From contig CANRIM010000011.1 in the NCBI GenBank assembly GCA_947630695.1, forward strand, positions 1-61,047: 61,047 nt of DNA, written 5' to 3'. This document shows, piece by piece, positions 54,280 to 61,047 of the stretch. How positions within the stretch are numbered: the first letter of the stretch is position 1; each line of letters begins with the position of its first letter. Below the pieces are notes generated by a model. It saw only the letters and a list, made by a program, of their open reading frames with translations, did no database searches and was not told where the DNA came from. Source of the DNA: an uncultured Lachnospiraceae bacterium. Lineage in GTDB: Bacteria; Bacillota; Clostridia; Lachnospirales; Lachnospiraceae. The position numbers and the translations under genes are program-made.

Positions 54280-55217
54280 GATTTGCTCCTTCCCAGAAGC
54301 GTCTCACAATCCGCGCAGACTTCATGAATGATATCCGCAGCGGTCATTTCCTCCTTTACCATGCCGGAAATCTGTCCGGCAAGGAAGCAGCCTCCGGCCG
54401 TATCGCCTTCCACTGCCGCGCGGCGCAGTGCGCCCACGCCAAGATCCGCCACATCTTCCGCCGTCGTCGTGGGTTCATATTCCACGCGCAGGAAGTTGCG
54501 GCTGAATTTATTCTTGATACAGCGGCAGGTATTGCCGCCGAACCGCCGTCCGGTGGTTACTGTGGAAATGTCGGATGCGCGCAGCACCATATCTTTGTAA
54601 TTCTGATGCACGCCGCATTCCTTTGCCACCAGGAAACGGGTTCCCATCTGCACACCGCAGGCGCCCAGCATCAGCGCCGCCGCCATGCCACGGCCGTCTG
54701 CAATGCCGCCCGCCGCCAGCACCGGAATCTGTACTGCGTCACAGACCTGGGGCACGATGGCCATGGTGGTCAGTTCTCCGATATGCCCGCCGGACTCCTG
54801 TCCCTCTGCGATCAAAGCATCTGCGCCGGAACGCTCCGCCATCTTCGCGGAAGCCACGGAAGCCACCACCGGGATGACCCGGATGCCGGCTTCTTTCCAT
54901 GCCGCCATATACTTTGCAGGAGAACCCGCGCCGGTAGTTACGACAGGTACTCCCTCCTCAATCACCGCCTGAGCGACAGAATCAGCATGCGGACTCATCA
55001 GCATGATATTTACGCCAAAGGGCCGGCTGGTCAGCGACCGCGCCAGCCGGATCTGCTCTTTCAGATATCCGGCTTCCGCATTCATCGCCGATATGATTCC
55101 CAGACCGCCCACTTCGGAAACGGCGGCCGCCAGCCGTCCGTCGGAAATCCATGCCATACCGCCCTGAAAAACAGGGTAGGTGATGCCAAGCATCTCACAT
55201 ACAGGTGAAACAATCAT
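54267..55217 (-). CDS. fabK: Enoyl-ACP reductase II FabK
   Basis: The 316 aa FMN enzyme has a TIM-barrel fold related to nitronate monooxygenase, with YPVFQGGMAWISDG, EGQESGGHIGE and GGIADGRGMAAAL. It does the last reduction step in place of FabI, a form not inhibited by triclosan. It starts four bases after the acpP stop. Confidence 0.95.
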   Translation of the reverse strand: MIVSPVCEMLGITYPVFQGGMAWISDGRLAAAVSEVGGLGIISAMNAEAGYLKEQIRLARSLTSRPFGVNIMLMSPHADSVAQAVIEEGVPVVTTGAGSPAKYMAAWKEAGIRVIPVVASVASAKMAERSGADALIAEGQESGGHIGELTTMAIVPQVCDAVQIPVLAAGGIADGRGMAAALMLGACGVQMGTRFLVAKECGVHQNYKDMVLRASDISTVTTGRRFGGNTCRCIKNKFSRNFLRVEYEPTTTAEDVADLGVGALRRAAVEGDTAGGCFLAGQISGMVKEEMTAADIIHEVCADCETLLGRSKSWVK

Positions 55218-55220
55218 TGC

Positions 55221-55442
55221 TTATTTCAGAGACTCCAGTTTCTCTACCAGTGCGCCAACCGTGCTGATGGACGGATCTGCTTCTATAGTCACGCCAAACG
55301 CGTTTTCTACATCCATCATCATTTCCGCCATATCCAGAGAATCCAGACCAAGATCGCTGAAAGAAGACTCCTCTGTGATTTCCTCTGCCGGAATTTCCAG
55401 TTTCTCTGCCAACATTTCTTTTACTTCATCAAGTACTGCCAT
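55221..55442 (-). CDS. acpP: Acyl carrier protein
   Basis: The 73 aa acidic protein has the phosphopantetheine serine in LGLDSLDMAEMMM. It lies between fabT and fabK. It carries intermediates for the whole operon and could also supply an acyl donor for the SPT-like enzyme at 37033. Confidence 0.96.
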   Translation of the reverse strand: MAVLDEVKEMLAEKLEIPAEEITEESSFSDLGLDSLDMAEMMMDVENAFGVTIEADPSISTVGALVEKLESLK

Positions 55443-55470
55443 GATTCTTCTCCTTATTATTTATTCATTT

Positions 55471-55989
55471 TTATACAGGAAGCGATCCCTTCGATCCGTA
55501 TACACCCTCTGCTTTGCGCTGCCGCGTCCTGCGGTTCAGCTCTTCAAAACGGCTGCACAGTTTCTGCAGCGTGGCATACATGATCTCCAGATGCTCTTTG
55601 GGAATCCCCTCATCAAGAAAGTCCTGAATTTCACGGGCATTGCGGTGGACAATTTCGCCGATCTTCTGTCCCTGCCCGCTCAATGTCAGCTTCGCGCCGT
55701 ACCGCCGCTTTCCGTCCGTCTTTTTGTCCCAGACCACCAGTCCCTTTTCACTGAGGGACTGCACGCCGCGGGAAATCAGCGAACGATCCAGATTGCAGGC
55801 ACGGGAAAGCGCTTCCGCCGACAGGCCTTCCGGATTTTCATAAAGTACAAACATCATAAACACTTCGCCGTTTTTTAAATTCAGCGGCTGTGCCCGGTCC
55901 GACTTTACCCGTTCCAGATTTTTCTGTACAGCGGTAATGACATTGGAAAGTCTGACAAAACCGCTGACCGCGGCTTCTTCTTTCTCCAT
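55471..55989 (-). CDS. fabT: MarR-family repressor of fatty-acid synthesis, FabT-like
   Basis: The product has 172 aa. A winged helix (LSAEALSRACNLDRSLISRGVQSLSEKGLV) with the wing KKTDGKRRYGAKLTL is flanked by dimerisation helices. In related Firmicutes FabT, bound to acyl-ACP, represses the fab operon. It is first in the operon and preceded by a matching palindrome at 56015. ATG 55989 follows AAAGGGG; 14 upstream codons are open but would run into the operator. Confidence 0.82.
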   Translation of the reverse strand: MEKEEAAVSGFVRLSNVITAVQKNLERVKSDRAQPLNLKNGEVFMMFVLYENPEGLSAEALSRACNLDRSLISRGVQSLSEKGLVVWDKKTDGKRRYGAKLTLSGQGQKIGEIVHRNAREIQDFLDEGIPKEHLEIMYATLQKLCSRFEELNRRTRQRKAEGVYGSKGSLPV

Positions 55990-56014
55990 GTGTTGACCCC
56001 TTTCCTTTTCTGCA

Positions 56015-56036
56015 AAATATTGATGGCTCAATATTT
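56015..56036 (-). promoter_or_regulatory. Candidate FabT/MarR operator
   Basis: AAATATTGA and TCAATATTT are 9-bp perfect arms around a four-base centre, placed just downstream of the -10 box. TTGA...TCAA half-sites are usual for MarR proteins. Autoregulation and control of the entire operon are inferred. Confidence 0.65.
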
Positions 56037-56045
56037 GCGGAGTAA

Positions 56046-56074
56046 ACTATAGCACAAATCCATAGATGCGTCAA
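56046..56074 (-). promoter_or_regulatory. SigA-type promoter of the fab operon
   Basis: TTGACG (56069-56074), 17 bases, TATAGT (56046-56051) with extended TGC, on the minus strand. Confidence 0.82.
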
Positions 56075-56162
56075 TATCCTTTCCCGGAAAAAAGCAGTCA
56101 TTTTTCGCAGGATTCTAACGGATACGACAAAAGTTTTTCTTTTCGGTTTTCTTTCATTATAA

Positions 56163-56191
56163 TTGAATCTGCCGGCGTTTTATGATAGAAT
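56163..56191 (+). promoter_or_regulatory. SigA-type promoter of the ABC exporter operon
   Basis: TTGAAT (56163-56168), 17 bases, TAGAAT (56186-56191) with extended TGA. Confidence 0.7.
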
Positions 56192-56229
56192 GAATCCAAA
56201 ATCGTTCATAAAAGAAAGGTATGATTCCC

Positions 56230-57144
56230 ATGCGGCTGGAATTGAAAAATATCGAAAAAAGCTTCGGCGCCAACCATGTATTAAAAGGTATCTCCTTTAC
56301 CGCCGAAGGCGGCGCGGCCTGCGGCCTGCTGGGCCGCAACGGCGCCGGAAAAACTACTTCCTTACGCATCCTCATGGATGTATTCCCGGCGGATGCGGGC
56401 GAGGTCCTTTACGACGGAAAACCGGTGGACTACGCGACGCTCCGTTTCGGCTATCTGCCGGAGGAGCGCGGTCTCTATCCGAAAAAGAAAATTCTGGAAC
56501 AGCTGATCTATTTCTGTGAGCTGAAAGGGATGTCCCGCAAAGACGCGGTGAAAGCCGCCGACACATGGCTGGAACGCATCGGCATGTCCGAATACAGGGA
56601 CAAACGTCTGGACACGCTTTCCAAAGGCAATCAGCAGAAAATCCAGCTGATCACCGCCCTTGCCCATGATCCCCAGATCATTATTTTGGACGAACCCTTT
56701 TCCGGTCTGGACCCGGTCAACGCAATGCTGCTGAAAGATATTGTAAAAGAAGAAATCCAGAAGGGAAAAATCGTGCTGTTCTCCAGCCACCAGATGAATT
56801 ATATTGAAGAATTCTGCGACCGGATCGCTATCTTAAACGGCGGCCGCATCGTACTGTCCGGCGATCTGCGGGAGATCAAGCGCAGCTATCCGCGCAACCG
56901 CCTGGTCATCCATTCCGAGGCCGCTGCGCAGATCAAAGATTTTCTTCCCTACCCCTGCAGTCCGGATGAAAACGGCGCGCTGCTTCTGACGCTGCCGTCG
57001 CCGGAAGCAAAACAGCAGGTCATGCAGGAGCTGACGCAGCGTTTTGATATTGATGCAATTTCTGTTTACGAACCGTCGCTGAATGATATCTTCGTTGAAT
57101 ATACGAAACAACCTGCCGACGGGGATGGAAGGGAGACGATTTGA
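56230..57144 (+). CDS. ABC transporter ATP-binding protein (NatA-like)
   Basis: The 304 aa product has Walker A GRNGAGKTT, signature LSKGNQQKIQL and Walker B IIILDEPFSGLDP, followed by a C-terminal DUF4162-type extension (about 225-300) as in NatA-type exporters. ATG 56230 is favoured because GAAAGG sits at proper distance; the ATG three codons earlier is too close to it. The stop overlaps the permease start by one base. Confidence 0.9.
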   Translation: MRLELKNIEKSFGANHVLKGISFTAEGGAACGLLGRNGAGKTTSLRILMDVFPADAGEVLYDGKPVDYATLRFGYLPEERGLYPKKKILEQLIYFCELKGMSRKDAVKAADTWLERIGMSEYRDKRLDTLSKGNQQKIQLITALAHDPQIIILDEPFSGLDPVNAMLLKDIVKEEIQKGKIVLFSSHQMNYIEEFCDRIAILNGGRIVLSGDLREIKRSYPRNRLVIHSEAAAQIKDFLPYPCSPDENGALLLTLPSPEAKQQVMQELTQRFDIDAISVYEPSLNDIFVEYTKQPADGDGRETI

Positions 57145-58385
57145 TGAAACAGTTTCGAAAAATACTCCGTTTTGAACTGAAAAACTATTTATCCAATAAA
57201 GTTTTTATCGGCGTCACGGTCTTTCTGCTGATTCTGATTGCGGGCGTATCTTTCTTCCCCCGCCTGAAAGACGGGTTTTCGACGGCTACGCCGGATACCC
57301 ATACATCTACGGAGTCACTGCCTCTGATGCTGATCAAAGCCCCCTCCGCGGATACTGCCGCACAGGTGGAATCCGGTTTTGCAGGCGCTTTTCCGGAGTA
57401 TCGTATCTCGATTACGACAGATGATGACGATGCGATCCGGGATCAGATCATTGCCGGTACCGCGGAATGCGCGTTTGTTTTGGACAGCCTGACCTCGTAC
57501 ACGTATTATGTAAACAATCTTTCCATGTACGATGAAAATACGGAAACCGCCGACACGGTGCTGCAGGAGCTTTACCGTACCAATACGCTGGTTTCGGCCG
57601 GATTCACTTCCGAAGATGCCACGCAGATCCTTTCCATGCCGATTCTGCATGAAACAAAAAGTCTCGGCAAGGATCAGATGCAGAACTTCTTCTATACTTA
57701 TATTATGATTTTTGCCCTTTATATGGTCATTCTGCTCTACGGACAGATGGTGGCCACCAACGTCGCCACCGAAAAAAGCTCCCGCGCCATGGAACTTTTG
57801 ATTACCAGCGCGAAACCGGTGAGCATGATGTTCGGCAAAATCCTGGCCTCCTGTATTGCAGGCTTCTTACAGCTGTTCTGCATTTTCGGCTTTTCCTTAC
57901 TGTGCTTCCATCTGAACAAGGGGGAATGGGACAGCAGCTCTATTCTTACATCCATTTTTGGTATGCCGGTGAGCCTCTTTGTTTATATGCTGGTGTTCTT
58001 CCTGCTTGGTTTTCTCATTTACGCCTTTTTATTCGGCGCTGTGGGTTCGACCGCTTCCAAACTGGAAGACATCAACACTTCGGTCATGCCCGTGACCATG
58101 TTATTTGTCATTGCCTTTCTGGTGGTGGTGGTTTCCATGACCTCCGGCAATGTGGACACGCTGCTTTTAAAAATCTGCTCTTTCATTCCCTTCACCTCAC
58201 CGATGGCGATGTTTACACGGATTGCCATGAGCACGGTTCCGTTTTATGAAATTGCGGCTTCCATCGTCATTCTGATCGCTTCGGTCATCGGCATTGGTAT
58301 CCTGTCCGCAAAAATATACCGGCTGGGCGTTTTGATGTACGGAAATCCGCCCAAACTCACCACTATACTGAAAAATCTGAAGTAA
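57144..58385 (+). CDS. ABC-2 type permease (NatB-like)
   Basis: The 413 aa product has one N-terminal helix, a large extracytoplasmic domain (about 45-175) and five C-terminal helices (about 180-395), with the ATNVATEKSSRAMELLITS coupling motif typical of ABC-2 permeases of the NatB type. It pairs with the ATPase before it. Substrate unknown; homologues export sodium or antimicrobial peptides. Confidence 0.88.
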   Translation: MKQFRKILRFELKNYLSNKVFIGVTVFLLILIAGVSFFPRLKDGFSTATPDTHTSTESLPLMLIKAPSADTAAQVESGFAGAFPEYRISITTDDDDAIRDQIIAGTAECAFVLDSLTSYTYYVNNLSMYDENTETADTVLQELYRTNTLVSAGFTSEDATQILSMPILHETKSLGKDQMQNFFYTYIMIFALYMVILLYGQMVATNVATEKSSRAMELLITSAKPVSMMFGKILASCIAGFLQLFCIFGFSLLCFHLNKGEWDSSSILTSIFGMPVSLFVYMLVFFLLGFLIYAFLFGAVGSTASKLEDINTSVMPVTMLFVIAFLVVVVSMTSGNVDTLLLKICSFIPFTSPMAMFTRIAMSTVPFYEIAASIVILIASVIGIGILSAKIYRLGVLMYGNPPKLTTILKNLK

Positions 58386-58390
58386 ACCTG

Positions 58391-58422
58391 CGGCATGCGT
58401 TGCTTTTTTGCTTCGCATGCCG
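58391..58422 (+). promoter_or_regulatory. Attenuator-like hairpin before the response regulator
   Basis: CGGCATGCG / CGCATGCCG (9 bp) with a T-rich 14-base loop, then TGCTGTTTT. It lies between the exporter and the regulator genes and may cut readthrough. Confidence 0.45.
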
Positions 58423-58451
58423 TGCTGTTTTGTAGACAGAAGGAGCGGCGC

Positions 58452-59123
58452 ATGTACCGGATACTGATTGTGGAAGACGACAAAGGCATCGCGGAAGCGA
58501 TTCAGACACAGCTTCTTGCATGGGGACTGACGGCGGTCTGCGCTGCAGATTTCCGCCATATCATGACGGAATTTGCCGCCTTTGATCCCCACCTGGTTCT
58601 GCTGGACATTTCCCTTCCATTCTATAACGGCTATTACTGGTGTAAACAGATCCGCAGCGTCTCCAGGGTTCCCGTAATCTTTCTTTCCTCTGCGTCAGAC
58701 AATATGAATATTGTAATGGCAATGAACATGGGCGCCGACGATTTCCTCGCCAAGCCCTTTGACCAGAGTGTGCTGACCGCCAAAATTCAGGCGCTGCTGC
58801 GCAGAACCTATGATTACGGCGCCGGCATTTCCGTGCTGGAACATCGGGGCGCCCTGTTAAACACCGGCGACCAGACGCTGTCTTACGGCGAAGTGAAAAT
58901 CACCCTGTCCAAAAACGAATACCGCATCCTTTCCACCCTGATGGAAGCAAAGGGCCGCGTCGTCAGCCGCGAAAAACTGATGGAACGGCTCTGGGAAACG
59001 GATGCTTTCATTGATGAAAACACCCTGACCGTCAACGTGAACCGGCTTCGGAAAAAACTGGAAGCGGCAGGGCTGGCGGATTTTATCCGGACCCGTTTCG
59101 GCGTCGGTTACATCATCGAATAA
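58452..59123 (+). CDS. OmpR-family response regulator, BceR-like
   Basis: The 223 aa product has a receiver domain with the acidic pair VEDD, phosphoacceptor Asp in VLLDISLP and Lys in LAKPF, and a winged-helix output domain (about 125-220) ending RTRFGVGYIIE. ATG 58452 follows AAGGAG. It works with the kinase 18 bases downstream. Confidence 0.92.
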   Translation: MYRILIVEDDKGIAEAIQTQLLAWGLTAVCAADFRHIMTEFAAFDPHLVLLDISLPFYNGYYWCKQIRSVSRVPVIFLSSASDNMNIVMAMNMGADDFLAKPFDQSVLTAKIQALLRRTYDYGAGISVLEHRGALLNTGDQTLSYGEVKITLSKNEYRILSTLMEAKGRVVSREKLMERLWETDAFIDENTLTVNVNRLRKKLEAAGLADFIRTRFGVGYIIE

Positions 59124-59141
59124 ACCATAAGGAGTTCTTCC

Positions 59142-60128
59142 ATGCGTTTTCTTTTTTCATGGCTGAAACAGCGGCGGAAAAGCATTTATTTCTTTCTGAT
59201 TTCCTTTCTGATCCTCGCCTGTATGTTTGCGCTGTACCATTTTCCGCTGACGGCAGTGCTCTATCCGTTTCTTCTGTGTGGACTCATCGGCGCGATCTTT
59301 GCCGCCGTCGACCTGTCCCGAACCCGGAAAATCCACCGGCAGCTGATACAGCAGGCGGAGATACCGGCAGAATCCATGGCCTTTCCCCCGGCGCAGACCA
59401 TCATCGAAGCCGACTATCAGGCGGTATTGTCCCGCCTGGAGGCGCAGATGAAGGCGCTGTCTGCAGAGACAGACGCCCGATATACCGACATGATGGACTA
59501 TTATACGGTATGGGTGCATCAAATCAAAACGCCCATCGCTTCCATGCGACTGACTTTGAGCGGTGAGGACAGCAGCCTGTCCCGCAGGCTGCTGGAAGAT
59601 CTGCAGCGCATCGAGCAGTATGTGGAAATGGTTCTGGCCTTTCTGCGGCTGGATTCCGATTCAACGGATTATGTCATCCGTGCCTGTGATCTGGATCCGA
59701 TGATCCGCGCGGTGCTCAAAAAACTGCGCCTGCAGTTCATCAGCCGCCGGCTGACGCTTTCCTACGAACCGCTGCTGTTTTCTGTTGTGACAGACGAAAA
59801 ATGGTTTTCTTTTGTGCTGGAGCAGCTGCTTTCCAATGCGCTGAAATATACCCCCGCCGGGACAATCCGCATCTCTATGGAAACGCCCGGCGTCCTGTGC
59901 ATTTGCGATACCGGTATCGGCATCGCGCCGGAAGATCTGCCCCGCATTTTTGAAAAGGGCTATACCGGATATAATGGCCGCACAGACAAAGCCGCCAGCG
60001 GTCTGGGGCTGTACTTATGTAAACAGGTTTGTGACCGGCTGGGTCATCCGATTTCCGTAGAATCTGCCCTGAACCGGGGTACGACCGTCCGGATCGACCT
60101 GCACCGGGACAAATGCATTGTGGAATAG
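59142..60128 (+). CDS. Intramembrane-sensing histidine kinase, BceS-like
   Basis: The 328 aa product has two N-terminal membrane helices (about 15-33 and 38-58) separated by only a few outside residues, which is the mark of intramembrane-sensing kinases. The H box is VWVHQIKTPIASM, the N box QLLSNALKY, and the G boxes DTGIGIAPED and GLGLYLC. Relatives respond to cell-wall-active peptides through a dedicated ABC transporter. Confidence 0.92.
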   Translation: MRFLFSWLKQRRKSIYFFLISFLILACMFALYHFPLTAVLYPFLLCGLIGAIFAAVDLSRTRKIHRQLIQQAEIPAESMAFPPAQTIIEADYQAVLSRLEAQMKALSAETDARYTDMMDYYTVWVHQIKTPIASMRLTLSGEDSSLSRRLLEDLQRIEQYVEMVLAFLRLDSDSTDYVIRACDLDPMIRAVLKKLRLQFISRRLTLSYEPLLFSVVTDEKWFSFVLEQLLSNALKYTPAGTIRISMETPGVLCICDTGIGIAPEDLPRIFEKGYTGYNGRTDKAASGLGLYLCKQVCDRLGHPISVESALNRGTTVRIDLHRDKCIVE

Positions 60129-60155
60129 TCTCCTTTTGCAGAAGGCGGTGACGAT

Positions 60156-60974
60156 ATGCTCCTGGCGCATGACGACTCTCTTTTTACGATCAGCCAGGCC
60201 GCAAAAGCCTGCGGCGTGTCCCGCAGTACCCTGATGCGGCTGGAAGACAAAGAACTCCTGATGCCTTCGTTTCAGCAGCCGGATAACGGATACCGGTATT
60301 ATACCGTCTATGATCTTTTTCAAATCCGGCAGCTTCAGCAATTTGACGCCATCGGACTGTCTGCCTCGGAAATCCGGAATTATTACGCCAGCGATGATGA
60401 TCCTTCCGGTCTGCTCTCCATCCTGGAACCCAGACTGTGCCTGCTCAAACAAATCACAGAAGAATTGCAGATGCGGGTTCGGGGCAAACAACAAACCGTT
60501 TTTGAAAAGATCACGCTGCCATCGCTGCTCTGCTGCGTCATGGACGGCTGCGGATGCGGCGCCCAGGATCGATACGACAAAATTGCCGTACTTTCTCACA
60601 AAATGGCCGAAAAAGGCTGGCCTTATCAATACATGCACACCGGTTTTTCCATTTGCCGGCGCAGCGATTATCTGGATGGCCGCTGGGCGGAACAGCCTGC
60701 GGCCTTTACAGCCTGTATTCCGGTCCTGCCGGAAAAAGCGCCGCCGGACGCTGTCATGATACCGGGCGGCGCGGCCCTTTCCATGCTGCATTACGGATCC
60801 TCTGAATCAGAAAAAGACCTGCTCTTTCAGCTGGCCGCCTATCTGCGTAAACACCGGCTGCAGCCCGACGGCTTTGTGCGGGCTTTTGATCTGATGCATA
60901 CATCCATTCAACAGCCCTTCCGGACCGACGCCCGCTGCATGCGGTATGTCATTCCCATTCTCCCCGACACATAA
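60156..60974 (+). CDS. MerR-family regulator with GyrI-like effector domain
   Basis: The product is 272 aa. The N-terminal MerR helix-turn-helix (FTISQAAKACGVSRSTLMRLEDK, then NGYRYYTVYDLFQIRQL) is followed by a short linker helix and a roughly 150-residue C-terminal domain of the GyrI/effector-binding kind. This is the layout of BmrR- and TipA-like drug sensors. It is the last gene of the unit, 28 bases after the kinase. Confidence 0.82.
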   Translation: MLLAHDDSLFTISQAAKACGVSRSTLMRLEDKELLMPSFQQPDNGYRYYTVYDLFQIRQLQQFDAIGLSASEIRNYYASDDDPSGLLSILEPRLCLLKQITEELQMRVRGKQQTVFEKITLPSLLCCVMDGCGCGAQDRYDKIAVLSHKMAEKGWPYQYMHTGFSICRRSDYLDGRWAEQPAAFTACIPVLPEKAPPDAVMIPGGAALSMLHYGSSESEKDLLFQLAAYLRKHRLQPDGFVRAFDLMHTSIQQPFRTDARCMRYVIPILPDT

Positions 60975-60977
60975 AAA

Positions 60978-61036
60978 ATAGGCTTCGCCTATTCAACTCC
61001 CCTGCCCCTCAATCTTGAGGGGTGGGGTTTCTTTTT
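60978..61036 (+). terminator. Double hairpin terminator after the MerR gene
   Basis: A small hairpin AATAGGC-TT-GCCTATT (60978-60994) is followed by a strong GC stem with CCCCTCAA / TTGAGGGG and outer CCC/GGG pairs (60999-61027), then TTTCTTTTT. The same kind of CCCC-CCCC hairpin is also common at ends of IS200/IS605-type elements, so an element edge beyond the window cannot be excluded. Confidence 0.7.
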
Positions 61037-61047
61037 GTGCCGGCTTC

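Overview
The window looks like chromosome from a spore-forming, anaerobic Gram-positive bacterium of the Lachnospiraceae/Clostridia type. The evidence is the sporulation loci spoVA and spoIIA, the FabT-AcpP-FabK fatty-acid operon, the tig-clpP-clpX-lon-engB order, an Rpn-family nuclease of the type common in Lachnospiraceae, and secreted BspA-like and LamG proteins ending in dockerins. No rRNA, tRNA, CRISPR array, phage or complete insertion sequence was seen.

Layout. 1-12.3 kb is accessory: an Rpn nuclease gene and a truncated second copy sit beside three minus-strand genes for large secreted dockerin proteins (757, 1371 and 1100 aa). These three share nearly the same 3' module, and 400 bp of the locus is duplicated without gaps 3434 bp away. 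12.3-17.1 kb holds a small XRE regulator and a yigZ-pbp1-tyrS operon. 17.2-23 kb holds spoVA (AA-AB-AC-AD-AE) facing the spoIIA operon (spoIIAA-spoIIAB-sigF), with a GNAT-type acyltransferase between them. 23-33.4 kb is one long minus-strand proteostasis and translation operon: tig-clpP-clpX-lon-engB-valS-51 aa gene-TPR gene. 33.6-38.2 kb carries an XRE regulator, a B12-binding radical SAM protein, a small membrane protein, and a coupled pair: a serine-palmitoyltransferase-like alpha-oxoamine synthase and an SDR reductase. 38.4-40.2 kb is a further LamG-dockerin protein. 40.4-47.6 kb has a Na/phosphate symporter, a split two-gene 2-hydroxyacyl-CoA-dehydratase-type activase system, and mnmA. 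47.8-56 kb has cysK with an Rrf2-type operator, and a fatty-acid operon (fabT-acpP-fabK-fabD-fabG-fabF-fabZ-accD-accA) that ends in an Rrf2/IscR-like regulator gene. 56.1-61 kb is a NatAB-like ABC exporter with a BceRS-like two-component system and a MerR-type regulator.

Most striking points: (1) the recombining dockerin/Rpn locus, including a protein with two dockerins around a cohesin-like segment and a highly structured candidate small RNA at 3594-3710; (2) a candidate sphingolipid-like pathway, with an SPT-like enzyme, an SDR reductase and, 16 kb away, an acyltransferase-superfamily protein; (3) a 25-bp palindrome overlapping the start region of cysK transcription, matching the architecture of IscR/Rrf2 operators, with the likely regulator encoded next door at the end of the fatty-acid operon. 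Start codons were chosen by ribosome binding sites and so often differ from the longest open frame. All functions are inferred from sequence recognition without database searches.
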